Assembly (NCBI RefSeq): GCF_017168335.1
Contig: NZ_JABFAU010000003.1
Coordinates: forward strand, 74,589-138,588
Direction: 5' to 3'
Source: Rhodococcus sp. KRD162
Lineage (GTDB): Bacteria; Actinomycetota; Actinomycetes; Mycobacteriales; Mycobacteriaceae
DNA length: 64,000 nucleotides
Numbering within the stretch: position 1 is the first letter of the stretch; each line of letters opens with the position of its first letter. This document shows, piece after piece, positions 1 through 8,348 of this stretch. The notes under the pieces were generated by a model. The model ran no database searches, was not told the origin of the DNA, and saw nothing but the letters and a program-made list of their open reading frames with translations. A program made the position numbers and the translations under genes.

Positions 1-40
1 TCGACAGGCCGGTGAACAACTGTCCGATCACGACGTCCAT
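1..40 (-). CDS. urtB: UrtB, urea ABC transporter permease (N-terminal fragment)
   Basis: Only the first 13 codons are inside the window; the gene continues past the left edge. They read MDVVIGQLFTGLS, which resembles the start of branched-chain/urea-type ABC permeases of the UrtB family. An AAGGAG ribosome site lies a few bases before the ATG, inside a small stem-loop. It is the next gene after urtA on the same strand, the usual order for urea importers. The identification rests mostly on this position. Confidence 0.6.
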   Translation of the reverse strand, partial: MDVVIGQLFTGLS

Positions 41-46
41 AGGAAA

Positions 47-104
47 GCTCCTTCGGAGCATGTGAGTGGAACTTCGGAGCAGGCTCCGAAGTTCCACTCA
101 CATG
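47..104 (-). promoter_or_regulatory. urtA-urtB intercistronic hairpin with a possible alternative fold over the urtB ribosome site
   Basis: Positions 59-80 and 83-104 form a perfect 22-bp inverted repeat with a 2-base loop. A second small stem, 47-51 with 55-59, contains the urtB Shine-Dalgarno sequence. In the mRNA, CTTCGGAGC of the first arm can pair with GCTCCGAAG either in the second arm (72-80) or in the copy next to the ribosome site (51-59). Long intercistronic hairpins after a binding-protein gene commonly stabilise the upstream mRNA and lower expression of the membrane components; that role is inferred here. Confidence 0.7.
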
Positions 105-112
105 GGTGGTGG

Positions 113-1369
113 TCAGTTGAGGTCGGAGGCCCAGTCGTAGGTCTCGAGGAACGGGTCGGGCTCGATCGGCTCCGGTGACTCGGAGACGGTGTAGATCAAA
201 CCGTCCGGACGAATCTCACCGATACGCGCAGTCTTGGAAATGTGGTGATTGTCGCCGTTGATGACGACCTCACCCTCGGGAGCGGCGAAACTGACACCAC
301 CAGCAGCATCCTGAATATCCGCCACCGCAAACGAATCAGCCTTCTCGACCGTGTTCTTCCACAGATAGACGGCTGTATATGCCGACTCCATAGGATCCGA
401 GGTCACGCGGTTCTGTCCATACATGTCTTTGAAACTGGAGACGAACGTGTTGTTGGTCGGTGTGTCCAGCGTCTGGAAGTAATTCCAGGCAGCCAACTGG
501 CCTGCCACGTTCTGAACACCGATGCTGCGGACCTCTTCCTCACCTACACACATCGACATCACCGGCATATCGGCAGCTTTGAGGCCGGCATTGGTGTACT
601 CACGGAAGAAGGCGACAAGCGAATCGCCGACTACGACGTTGAATACAGCATCGGCATTCGCGGTGCGGACCTTGTTGATGATGGTGGAGAAGTCCGTCGA
701 ACCCAGCGGGGTGTAATCCTCACCGAGGATCTCGATACCGTTCGCGGCCGCGTAGGCCTTGACGATCGCATTCGATGTCCGAGGGAAGACGTAGTCGCTA
801 CCGACCAGGTAGAGGGACTTCACGCCCTGGTCCTTGAGATAGTCCAGAGCCGGAATGATCTGCTGGTTGGTCGTCGCGCCCGTGTAGAACACGTTCTTCG
901 AGGCCTCGAGGCCCTCGTACTGTTGGCCGTAGTACAGCAGAGCATTGTTGTCCTCGAACACCGGCAGCATGGCCTTGCGGCTCGCAGACGTGTACCCGCC
1001 GAAAACGGCTGCGACACAGTCGCTGCTGATCAGCTTCTCGGCCTTCTCCGCGAACACGGTCGGCTCGGACGCCCCGTCCTCGGCCAGCAGATCGAGTTGC
1101 TTGCCCAGCACTCCACCGGAGGCGTTGATCTCATCGACGGCCATCGTAATTGCGTCGCGAATGACGGTCTCGTTGATGGCCGTGGGCCCGGACAGCGAGT
1201 TGATCGCGCCGACCTTGACGGTGTCGCCGGATGTGTCGACGCAACTCGGGGCGCCCATGGCGCCGTCGGCTGAGGTGCCGTCGCCTGTCCGGCTGCCGCA
1301 TGACGAAAGTACGAGGGTGGCACCGAGCAGCAGCGCCGTGGCGGCGGTGCGATGTGAGAGACGTTCCAT
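113..1369 (-). CDS. urtA: UrtA, urea ABC transporter substrate-binding lipoprotein
   Basis: A 418-residue type I periplasmic-binding protein that would deliver urea to the UrtBCDE importer. The chosen ATG gives a lipoprotein signal: two Arg/His-rich residues near the start, a hydrophobic stretch and a lipobox LSSC at about residues 22-25. A longer open frame upstream (to 1870) only overlaps ureF and is not used. The mature part begins with VKVGAINSLSGPTA and contains LLYYGQQYEG, typical of UrtA/AmiC/FmdD-like binders. It starts 17 bases after ureF ends and is followed by urtB, so uptake and hydrolysis of urea appear to share one transcript. Short-chain amide binding cannot be excluded. Confidence 0.88.
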   Translation of the reverse strand: MERLSHRTAATALLLGATLVLSSCGSRTGDGTSADGAMGAPSCVDTSGDTVKVGAINSLSGPTAINETVIRDAITMAVDEINASGGVLGKQLDLLAEDGASEPTVFAEKAEKLISSDCVAAVFGGYTSASRKAMLPVFEDNNALLYYGQQYEGLEASKNVFYTGATTNQQIIPALDYLKDQGVKSLYLVGSDYVFPRTSNAIVKAYAAANGIEILGEDYTPLGSTDFSTIINKVRTANADAVFNVVVGDSLVAFFREYTNAGLKAADMPVMSMCVGEEEVRSIGVQNVAGQLAAWNYFQTLDTPTNNTFVSSFKDMYGQNRVTSDPMESAYTAVYLWKNTVEKADSFAVADIQDAAGGVSFAAPEGEVVINGDNHHISKTARIGEIRPDGLIYTVSESPEPIEPDPFLETYDWASDLN

Positions 1370-1386
1370 GTCAGAACCTTTCAGGA

Positions 1387-2076
1387 TCAGGTGGTAAACA
1401 AGCGGGACGAGTTGGTTTCGTGTTGCATGGCGTAGATTTCGAGCTCCGGGACGAAGGCCATGGCATCGGCCCATTCGGTCCGGATCGCGCGCTGTGCGCA
1501 TGTATCGAGAAAGTAGCGGTCGTCGAAAAGTTGCTGCTGCACCCACATCGGGCCGGCACGTCCGAGACGGACTGCGGCCGAGAGCAATCCGGAGTACGCC
1601 GACCTCAGGTAGCCCACTACCGCGAGATGCCGATCGATGCCGAGGCATCGATGCACTATCCCTTCGACCACAGCTTGATTTCCGGGCGTCGAGTTGTCGA
1701 GTACACGGGCCAGGTAGTCCAATGCCGCGGTCGGAGCGAGCACACGCTGGGCAACGAGCGCTAATTGTCGCCCGCACAACGTCGAGGACAGGCGGGCCGA
1801 TTCGGACAGCTTGTGCGTCGACAGGGCCGAATCGAGGGCGAGAGAGTCGTCGATATCCTCGTGACTCCATGCCAATGCGAGAGCGACGGCGTCGAGGGTG
1901 GTCACGGACTCGGAGATGTACGACTGAACCAGCGCTGCGATGTCGCGTTCACGCGCTGCGGAATTGCCGGCGAGCCACGCTTCGAGACCGTTCGAGTGTA
2001 CGAATCGGCCGGAAGGAAATGCGCTGTCGCACAGCTGCATCCAGCTGAGGTAGGCGATGGTTCCAGTATCAGTCAT
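1387..2076 (-). CDS. ureF: UreF, urease accessory protein (cluster 1)
   Basis: A 229-residue UreF, the partner that joins UreD and UreG in the complex that loads nickel and carbamylates the urease lysine. The N-terminus has the family signature LCDSAFPSGRFVHSNGLEAW, and the rest is predicted all-helical, as usual for UreF. Its ATG overlaps the end of ureE by eight bases, so translation is probably coupled. It is clearly a different lineage from the UreF at 42596-43282, which shares only the SLADSRLPTGGHVHSGG-type motif. Confidence 0.93.
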   Translation of the reverse strand: MTDTGTIAYLSWMQLCDSAFPSGRFVHSNGLEAWLAGNSAARERDIAALVQSYISESVTTLDAVALALAWSHEDIDDSLALDSALSTHKLSESARLSSTLCGRQLALVAQRVLAPTAALDYLARVLDNSTPGNQAVVEGIVHRCLGIDRHLAVVGYLRSAYSGLLSAAVRLGRAGPMWVQQQLFDDRYFLDTCAQRAIRTEWADAMAFVPELEIYAMQHETNSSRLFTT

Positions 2077-2563
2077 GGCTGTGGCCGTGGTGGTGATCGG
2101 CGGAGGTGTTAGACCATCCGTTCCGAGCGAGCTCCACCTGCGACACCTGGCCGGTGATGTGCAACGCCTTCAACGTGGCCTCGGCCGTTTCCGGACTCGT
2201 CATCAACGGCGTTGCGACGCGCTCTGCCGTGACATCGAGCGGTGCATGCTGGTTACCGAGAAGATAACCGAGTAGCAGAGCTCGTCGCACGGCATCGGCA
2301 CCGACGTTGTCCGCGAACTGGACGACGATCGCGTCTTCTTCCGGCCGCTCGACCGCGACGATCGTCTCTCCGTCGTCCCACAACACCGTGTCGACTTCGA
2401 GAAACGTCCCACGGGGTAGCCGCAACGCCAGTTCACGATCGCCCGCGGTCCGAACGAACTGCCGGTGTTTCTTGGAATCACCCCATGGGATGTGGACCGG
2501 GTCCACGATGCGCCCGCTGTACTTCTCGTCCGAGCGGGACCCGAGAACTTCTGTTGCTTCCAT
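2069..2563 (-). CDS. ureE: UreE, urease nickel metallochaperone
   Basis: A 164-residue UreE that carries nickel to the urease maturation complex. The N-terminal peptide-binding domain is followed by the metal-binding domain, where GYLLGNQHAPLDV supplies the conserved histidine region. The protein ends in a His-rich tail (HHHGHSHD), as in many nickel chaperones. It starts one base after ureD stops and overlaps ureF. Only this urease cluster has a ureE; the second (41163-45635) has none, so this protein could serve both enzymes. Confidence 0.93.
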   Translation of the reverse strand: MEATEVLGSRSDEKYSGRIVDPVHIPWGDSKKHRQFVRTAGDRELALRLPRGTFLEVDTVLWDDGETIVAVERPEEDAIVVQFADNVGADAVRRALLLGYLLGNQHAPLDVTAERVATPLMTSPETAEATLKALHITGQVSQVELARNGWSNTSADHHHGHSHD

Positions 2564-2564
2564 G

Positions 2565-3404
2565 TCACATCCTTGCTCTGAGGGGGCCGCGACCGAGGAC
2601 GACGCGTCGAACGTCGGTCCTGAGTGCCTCGTAGGTGGCCTGCATCGTCGGTGCTCGGTCGGTGAGAAATCGGGCCGATATCCCGATCGAGTTCGGCAAC
2701 ATACTGGCCGCGCCCACGACGCCGGGGGTATCGCGCAGAATTGAATTGAAGCCGGTTTTCAATACCTCGAGCTCTCGCTTCGGTGCGACGACGAGCAATG
2801 TGGAGTAGTAGTTCGACGCCGCCACAACGCCCGGACCGAAAGGACGCTCTGCTGGTTCGAGCCGAACGTTGTCGACAGCCTCGATGCTGCCGTCTATCCG
2901 AATCGAAGTACGAGATCGATACATGTCGTACAGAAACCGCTCGCCGTGACCGATTCGACCGGACGCAACGCTTTCGGACCCGACGAACACCGAATCGCCT
3001 GTCATGTCGAGCGTGACGGTCTGTGAACTTCTCGAACGGGCGTGCGGTATGGATACCTTCGGGACATGTTCGACGAAACTCCCGTCGGACAACGTGAATC
3101 GGTAGTCGTGCACGGCCTCGCCGTCGCCTGCGTAGATCTGTGTCGCCGATTGGGTGGTCAGATGCAGTCGAGTGCCGACCCGAGCATTGACGTCGGTGCG
3201 GATGCGGTCGCCGGGAAAGACGCCTCCCGTCGGATTCTGAACGCATAGAAAGGCCATGCCGGGATCGTCTGGATCGAGGTACATGGGCACCGTGATCCGT
3301 TGAGGGAAACGCTGTTCGAGCGTTGCGATCTGCGTTCGATCGCGCCGGCCGCACACCACATCGACGGCGAGGATGCCCTCGACAATGGGCGCGGAGGCGG
3401 TCAC
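2565..3404 (-). CDS. ureD: UreD (UreH), urease accessory protein (cluster 1)
   Basis: A 279-residue UreD, the scaffold that docks on the urease apoenzyme and channels nickel from UreG through UreF. Recognisable stretches are NPTGGVFPGDRI near residues 57-68 and HLTTQSATQIYAGDG, both hallmarks of the family. It overlaps the end of ureG by four bases (ATGA). It is some 57 residues longer than the compact UreD at 41163-41831 and its sequence is very different, consistent with two independently acquired urease systems. Confidence 0.92.
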   Translation of the reverse strand: MTASAPIVEGILAVDVVCGRRDRTQIATLEQRFPQRITVPMYLDPDDPGMAFLCVQNPTGGVFPGDRIRTDVNARVGTRLHLTTQSATQIYAGDGEAVHDYRFTLSDGSFVEHVPKVSIPHARSRSSQTVTLDMTGDSVFVGSESVASGRIGHGERFLYDMYRSRTSIRIDGSIEAVDNVRLEPAERPFGPGVVAASNYYSTLLVVAPKRELEVLKTGFNSILRDTPGVVGAASMLPNSIGISARFLTDRAPTMQATYEALRTDVRRVVLGRGPLRARM

Positions 3405-4024
3405 GTCGAGACATTCGGCGTCAACATCGCGCCTCGTACGACAGTGTCGAATACCTCGTTCAAACCGGAACCGCTGCGCAGATCCGTGAAGACGGTTGGA
3501 CGGTCCGGTCGTGCTACCGCACAGTCGCTGCGCATGCGATCGAGATCGGCTCCGACCATCGGGGCGAGATCGATCTTGTTCACCACCAACAGATCTGCCT
3601 GAAGCAGACCGATTCCTTTCTTACGAGGGATATCGTCCCCCGCCGCCGTGTCGATAACGAAAATCCAGTAGTCGACCAGGTCGGAAGTGAAGGTCGCTGC
3701 CAGATTGTCTCCGCCCGATTCGATCAACACCACCGACAGGCCCGGATACGTCTTCTGCAGCGTCATCACCGCACTCAGATTGGCCGACGGGTCCTCGCGA
3801 ATTGCGGTGTGTGGGCACGCTCCGGTTTCGACGCCCGTAACGCGTGCGGGGTCGATCAGACCGCTTCGGCGGACTCGCTGCGCGTCCTCGTCGGTGACCA
3901 GGTCGTTCGTGATGACTGCAATATCGATTCCGGACGCGGCGAACATCGGCAGCAGCCGTTCGACGAGTCGTGTCTTTCCGGAACCGACCGGTCCGCCGAT
4001 TCCGATTCGAGTTGCTTCGTTCAT
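3401..4024 (-). CDS. ureG: UreG, urease accessory GTPase (cluster 1)
   Basis: A 207-residue SIMIBI GTPase that powers nickel insertion into urease. The P-loop GGPVGSGKT lies at about residues 10-18, the nickel-binding CPH motif occurs in ETGACPHTAIRED, and NKID is the guanine-specificity motif. The start MNEATRIG was chosen because the P-loop normally sits about ten residues in; a 16-residue upstream extension is open but has no ribosome site. It begins 13 bases after the ureC stop. Unlike the second UreG (41838-42542) it has no His-rich tails, in keeping with the presence of a separate UreE in this operon. Confidence 0.95.
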   Translation of the reverse strand: MNEATRIGIGGPVGSGKTRLVERLLPMFAASGIDIAVITNDLVTDEDAQRVRRSGLIDPARVTGVETGACPHTAIREDPSANLSAVMTLQKTYPGLSVVLIESGGDNLAATFTSDLVDYWIFVIDTAAGDDIPRKKGIGLLQADLLVVNKIDLAPMVGADLDRMRSDCAVARPDRPTVFTDLRSGSGLNEVFDTVVRGAMLTPNVST

Positions 4025-4037
4025 GTAAGTCCCACTC

Positions 4038-5753
4038 CTATTTGATCGTGTAGCGGCGGCCCAGCGGGACACGCATCATGGGCTGGCTGGTGCACACCTC
4101 ACCGTCGACCTCGACGCGGTAGGTATCAGGATCGATGGAGATCGAAGGAAGGTAGTCGTTGTGCAGCAGAGACGCTTTACTCAGAGAACGGGCACCGACG
4201 CAGGGCACCAGAGGCGTGGACAACCCGAGACGATCACCCAGCCCGTCCGCAATCGCAGCCTGCGCAACGAAATTGACCGAGACGTCCGACGGAGTCTTTC
4301 CGAATGCTGCCCACTGCGGGCGATATTTCAGGGGCTCGCAAGTCATGAGCGACGCGTTGGACTCGCCCATCACCGACCACGCCGGGAATCCGCCTTTGAA
4401 CACCACTTCGGGGCGTATTCCGAAAAACTTCGGATCCCACAGCACGATGTCGGCCATCTTCCCGGGTTCGAGTGAACCGACGGTGTGGTCGATACCGAAC
4501 ATCCGTGCCGGATTTATCGTGATTTTCGCAAGATAGCGAAGGATTCTCGCGTTATCGGCGCCAGTGCCGATGTCATCCGCAAGCGGACCACGGGTCGCGC
4601 GCATGTGTGACGCCAACTGCCATGTTCGCGCAATTGTCTCACCGATCCTGCCCATGCCCTGGGAGTCGGATCCCATCGCGGAGATCGCACCCATGTCGTG
4701 CAGAACATCCTCTGCCGCAATAGTTTCGCGCCTGATACGCGACTCGGCAAAGGCGACATCCTCGGGAATACGTGGGTTGAGGTGGTGGCACACCATGACC
4801 ATGTCGAGGTGTTCGTCGAAGGTGTTGCGAGTGTAGGGATTCGTCGGATTGGTCGAGGACGGTAGGCAATTGCTCTCACCGACGACACGCATCACGTCGG
4901 GTGCGTGGCCGCCGCCCGCACCTTCGGCGTGATAGGTGTGGATGACGCGACCGTCGATGGCTCGCATCGTGTCCTCGAAGAAGCCACCCTCGTTGAGGGT
5001 GTCGCTGTGAATCTGAATCTGCAGATCCAGTTCGTCGCCCGCATCCAGGGACGCGCGGATCGCTGCAGCCGTCGCACCCCAATCTTCGTGGATCTTGAAG
5101 CCGATTGCGCCTGCGAGACCCTGCTCGATGATCGGGGCCGGGTCGGCTGCACTGCCGTTGCCGAGGAACCCGAAGTTCATCGGGAAAGCTTCGACCGAGC
5201 GCATCATTCGAGCGAGGTTGTTCGGACCGGAACTCGTGATGCCGACGGTAACCGGGCCGAGACCTCCACCGATCATCGTGGTGATACCGCTGGAGATCGC
5301 TTCTTCCACAAGGCCGGCACTGTCGAAGTGCACGTGCACGTCGATCGCGCCTGCCGTCGCTATCATTCCTTCGCCGGAACGGACGTCGGTTCCGGTTCCG
5401 ATGATCAACCCCGGGTCGACGCCGTCCATCAGTCTCGGATTTCCTGCATTGCCCACACCGGCGATCTTGCCGTCCTTGATTCCGATGTCGGCCTTGCGAA
5501 TTCCCAGAATTGCGTCCATCACGAGGACGTTCGTGATGACGAAATCCAGTGCACCGTCGTTGTTGGTGATCGAGTTGTGCACGGCCATGCCTTCGCGCAT
5601 GGTCTTGCCGCCGCCGAAGACCGCCTCGTCGCCGTAAACAGTGTCGTCTCGTTCCACCTTTGCGATGAGATCTGTATCTGCCAGGCGGATTCGGTCGCCG
5701 ACAGTGGGGCCGAAGAGCTCGGCGTACTGCCGCCGGGGAATGCGGAGTGCCAT
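4038..5753 (-). CDS. ureC: UreC, urease catalytic alpha subunit, divergent type (cluster 1)
   Basis: A 571-residue urease alpha subunit. Nickel ligands are in place: HVH at residues 140-142, the carbamylated lysine at about 220 in GFKIHEDWG, HSDTLNE and [12 protein letters not shown], and SDSQGMGR with the aspartate ligand. The mobile flap MVCHHLNP keeps its cysteine and catalytic histidine. Several usually invariant stretches differ: after HVHF the usual ICPQ is replaced by DSAG, and the N-terminal segment reads [15 protein letters not shown]. It is therefore divergent but should be active. It starts 30 bases after ureAB and is the core of the urea operon. Confidence 0.94.
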   Translation of the reverse strand: MALRIPRRQYAELFGPTVGDRIRLADTDLIAKVERDDTVYGDEAVFGGGKTMREGMAVHNSITNNDGALDFVITNVLVMDAILGIRKADIGIKDGKIAGVGNAGNPRLMDGVDPGLIIGTGTDVRSGEGMIATAGAIDVHVHFDSAGLVEEAISSGITTMIGGGLGPVTVGITSSGPNNLARMMRSVEAFPMNFGFLGNGSAADPAPIIEQGLAGAIGFKIHEDWGATAAAIRASLDAGDELDLQIQIHSDTLNEGGFFEDTMRAIDGRVIHTYHAEGAGGGHAPDVMRVVGESNCLPSSTNPTNPYTRNTFDEHLDMVMVCHHLNPRIPEDVAFAESRIRRETIAAEDVLHDMGAISAMGSDSQGMGRIGETIARTWQLASHMRATRGPLADDIGTGADNARILRYLAKITINPARMFGIDHTVGSLEPGKMADIVLWDPKFFGIRPEVVFKGGFPAWSVMGESNASLMTCEPLKYRPQWAAFGKTPSDVSVNFVAQAAIADGLGDRLGLSTPLVPCVGARSLSKASLLHNDYLPSISIDPDTYRVEVDGEVCTSQPMMRVPLGRRYTIK

Positions 5754-5783
5754 CGGGACTCGTTCCTGATTCGTAGTGGGTTG

Positions 5784-6488
5784 TCAGTCGGTCACGGCGC
5801 CGAGGAATCCGGCGGCATGAAGAGCGTGCAATTGTTCGGTGGAGGGGCCCGCCGTGTCGATGGTCGTGTTGGTCATGTTGTTCAGGCCGTAGACCTCTCG
5901 GGTTCCGCCGAAGGCGACGAGTTGGACGACGCGTTCTTCCCCGGGCTCGAATCGAACTGCCGTCCCTGCGGGAATGTCGAGGCGCATGCCGTATCCGACG
6001 GCTCGCGGAAACTCGAGCGCCCTGTTGACCTCGAAGAAGTGGAAGTGCGAACCGACCTGCACGGGCCGGTCGCCGGTATTGACGACCGAGGCCGTTGCAG
6101 TCGCCCGGCCGGAGTTGAGCTCGATCTCTCCGTCCTCGACGAAGAGTTGTCCAGGTTGGACGTCGGGTTCCGAGGTGTTGGTGCCCGGCCTGATGGGATC
6201 GTGGATGGTGACGAGCTTCTGTCCGTCGTCGAAGAACCCTTCGACCTGCACAGTTCCCACCAGGTCGGCAACGCCCGGCAGCAGGTCGTCCTCGGTGAGC
6301 AGGTTTGCACCCGCTTCGGTGGCCTCGGGAACCGTCGCACCGGCACGCGCTGCTTCGACGACCTCGTCGGCGATGAGCGCACGCGCTTCCGGATAGCTCA
6401 GCTTCAGCCCTCGGTCTCGGTGCCTACGTGCGAGTTCGGCCGAGAGGAAGAGCATCAGGCGATCCTCGTCCTTGGGCGTCAAATGCAC
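5784..6488 (-). CDS. ureAB: UreAB, fused urease gamma-beta subunit (cluster 1)
   Basis: A 234-residue fusion of the urease gamma (UreA, about residues 1-100) and beta (UreB, about 105-215) subunits. [13 protein letters not shown] starts the UreA part; [11 protein letters not shown] and [17 protein letters not shown] mark UreB. The GTG at 6488 is chosen because a strong AAGGAGG site lies six bases before it; an upstream ATG would add an Arg-rich leader with no ribosome site. A C-terminal tail of about 30 residues follows the normal UreB end. It is the first gene of the operon. Fused UreAB is known from other bacteria, for example Helicobacter; here both clusters have it. Confidence 0.92.
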   Translation of the reverse strand: MHLTPKDEDRLMLFLSAELARRHRDRGLKLSYPEARALIADEVVEAARAGATVPEATEAGANLLTEDDLLPGVADLVGTVQVEGFFDDGQKLVTIHDPIRPGTNTSEPDVQPGQLFVEDGEIELNSGRATATASVVNTGDRPVQVGSHFHFFEVNRALEFPRAVGYGMRLDIPAGTAVRFEPGEERVVQLVAFGGTREVYGLNNMTNTTIDTAGPSTEQLHALHAAGFLGAVTD

Positions 6489-6518
6489 CTGGAACCTCCT
6501 TCTTCGAATCTTGATCCC

Positions 6519-6542
6519 CATATGGAATATCTTCATATGGAA
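6519..6542 (-). promoter_or_regulatory. Direct repeat in the ureAB promoter region
   Basis: The nonamer CATATGGAA occurs twice, at 6519-6527 and 6534-6542, 15 bp apart, 31-54 bases before the ureAB start. Each copy contains the palindrome CATATG. It could be a regulator site or an AT-rich promoter element in otherwise GC-rich DNA. No known factor is assigned. Confidence 0.4.
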
Positions 6543-6592
6543 GTAGATTGGATGAACGTAAGGCACAGGCGAAGGTGCTGCAAGTTTCGTCT

Positions 6593-6610
6593 CCGGTATT
6601 CACATACCGG
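6593..6610. terminator. Short inverted repeat after the sensor gene
   Basis: CCGGTAT (6593-6599) and ATACCGG (6604-6610) form a 7-bp stem with a 4-base loop, about 17 bases past the stop of the cytoplasmic sensor gene and ahead of ureAB. It may be a weak terminator or an operator; there is no T-run. Confidence 0.35.
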
Positions 6611-6626
6611 TTACACGCCGGAAATA

Positions 6627-7703
6627 TCAGATGCGAGAAAGAACTTCGAAGTCGTAGCCGTCGGCCCGGGCGAGATGTACGTCGTGGAACCCTTGCGCGC
6701 CTTGGTACTCCACGACGCCGCGAGGTCCGTCGTACGCGAGCCCCGCAATCGAGGCTTTGATCGCCGTCATGTCGGTCGACCCGGCCCGCTCGACGAGATG
6801 CGCGAGCGTCAACATCCCCTCGTAGCAACTCTCGGCGGTATTGTTCAGAGGCGGCGCGAACGGGCCGTGGAATCCGGCATAGCGACTTTGCAGGTCGATC
6901 GTATTGGCTGAGACCAGCGAACGATAGTAGCCGGCAGAGGAATACAGGTTCTCGGTTGCATCGACACCGCTGCCCATCAACATGCTTTCGTCCATCAACG
7001 GGCTGTATCTGAGAATGTCTCGATCGAGCCCACGGCTCGCGAATTCGCGATTGAACAACACTGCGTCCTGCCCGACGAGGAACATGGCCACGGCGTCAGG
7101 CCTGTCGCGCTCGATGGTGTCGACGAGCGAGGTCAATGCCCGTTCGTCACCGAAGGCTGCGAAACCGATCGAAGACACGGTTATGCCGAGTGTCGGAGCA
7201 GCATCGATCACGAATCGAGAGGAAAAATGCGGCCATACGTAATCGTTGCCGACGACTGCCCAGCTGGCCACTGGAAAATTCTCGCGCAGCCAGGCAAGAG
7301 CGGGGGCCACTTGGACTGCAGGAACCTCGCCGACGTTGACCACGTCGGCACCAGGCAAGCCCTCGTGTAACGCGGTGAAGACATACGGGATACGACCGGC
7401 AACAGCCCCGACGATTGCATCGCGCACCAACGATGTATGCCAACCGGTGACGGCATGGATGTGACCGCGCTCGATCAGGGCGTCGAGTTCACGCGCTACC
7501 AGATGAGGCGCTCTGCCGGAATCGAGAACGACCGATGACACTTCTCGCCCGAGGACTCCCCCCTGGGAATTGATCTCGTGGACAGCGAGATCGACCACCG
7601 AACGGCACGAAGGCCCGAAAATTCCTCCGGAACCTTGCATCGGAATCGCGACACCGACAGCGAAGCGATCGCCCATGGGCGTCGTGTCGATTATCGTGGT
7701 CAT
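6627..7703 (-). CDS. Cytoplasmic UrtA/AmiC-like ligand-binding sensor
   Basis: A 358-residue protein with the fold of type I periplasmic-binding proteins of the UrtA/AmiC group: it begins almost at once with VGVAIPMQGSGGIFGPS and continues with VDLAVHEINSQGGVLGREV. There is no signal peptide or lipobox, so it should stay in the cytoplasm. AmiC of Pseudomonas is such a cytoplasmic sensor, releasing the antiterminator AmiR when amide binds. Sitting just upstream of ureAB on the same strand, it may sense urea or an amide and control the operon. No AmiR (ANTAR) partner is visible; the divergent MarR gene is the nearest regulator. The function is inferred. Confidence 0.75.
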   Translation of the reverse strand: MTTIIDTTPMGDRFAVGVAIPMQGSGGIFGPSCRSVVDLAVHEINSQGGVLGREVSSVVLDSGRAPHLVARELDALIERGHIHAVTGWHTSLVRDAIVGAVAGRIPYVFTALHEGLPGADVVNVGEVPAVQVAPALAWLRENFPVASWAVVGNDYVWPHFSSRFVIDAAPTLGITVSSIGFAAFGDERALTSLVDTIERDRPDAVAMFLVGQDAVLFNREFASRGLDRDILRYSPLMDESMLMGSGVDATENLYSSAGYYRSLVSANTIDLQSRYAGFHGPFAPPLNNTAESCYEGMLTLAHLVERAGSTDMTAIKASIAGLAYDGPRGVVEYQGAQGFHDVHLARADGYDFEVLSRI

Positions 7704-7814
7704 CGTGATCCGTTCCTTGTCTTCGAAGAGCCTACGGTCACGGTGTATCTCCGACGTAAATTATCTGTATCGTGACGGCATACCTCCGTACGAAACTATT
7801 TCGATTGGAAGCAC

Positions 7815-8228
7815 GTGAGCAGAGGGACAACCCGGCCACGCGAACGGCCTACGCTGGCGCTTCTGCGGGCATCACGCTCGGCGGCCGATGCAATCGGTGC
7901 AGTCACGGCACAGGTCGGACTGACGATCGACCAATGGCTGTTACTCGAATTACTGGTCGATCACCGAACGACCGGATTATCCATGACCCAACTGCGCGAA
8001 CTGACCGGCCTGACCGGACCCACATTGACTCGTGTGGTCGACCACCTGATCGCCAACGCACTGGCACACCGCGAAGTCGACCCGCTCGATCGGCGTCGGG
8101 TACTGGTCCACGTCTCCGTCGACGGAGCACACACCTACCGTTCGTCGGTCGATTCGGTCGACTACGAAGAAGCACAACTCGCCGTCGATTCCAACCATGC
8201 ACCGACCCTCGACCACACGCGATCCTGA
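7815..8228 (+). CDS. MarR-family transcriptional regulator
   Basis: A 137-residue winged-helix protein. GLTIDQWLLLELLVDH, LTGLTGPTLTRVVDHLI (recognition helix) and HREVDPLDRRRVLVHVS (wing) follow the MarR pattern. The C-terminal dimer helix looks short. It starts with GTG, transcribed away from the sensor and urea operon, with a 111-bp shared promoter region (7704-7814) that contains AT-rich stretches. It is a candidate regulator of the adjacent genes; the ligand is unknown. Confidence 0.8.
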   Translation: MSRGTTRPRERPTLALLRASRSAADAIGAVTAQVGLTIDQWLLLELLVDHRTTGLSMTQLRELTGLTGPTLTRVVDHLIANALAHREVDPLDRRRVLVHVSVDGAHTYRSSVDSVDYEEAQLAVDSNHAPTLDHTRS

Positions 8229-8348
8229 ATCGACACGCCGTAGCGCACGGCGACCTGCCCCGGGTCGTTGGAACCGGTGCCGATATCGCCGCCGACGTAG
8301 TTCCTGCAGCGCTTGCAGATCGGCCCTGGCGGCGTGTTGTGTATCACT

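Noticed and set aside
242..1273. A 343-residue open frame on the plus strand opposite urtA
   Set aside because: It lies wholly antisense to a clear urtA and its product has the Arg/His/Val-rich composition typical of shadow frames in GC-rich DNA.
4905..6911. A 668-residue plus-strand open frame opposite ureC and ureAB
   Set aside because: Both genes below it are certain, and the antisense product matches nothing recognisable.
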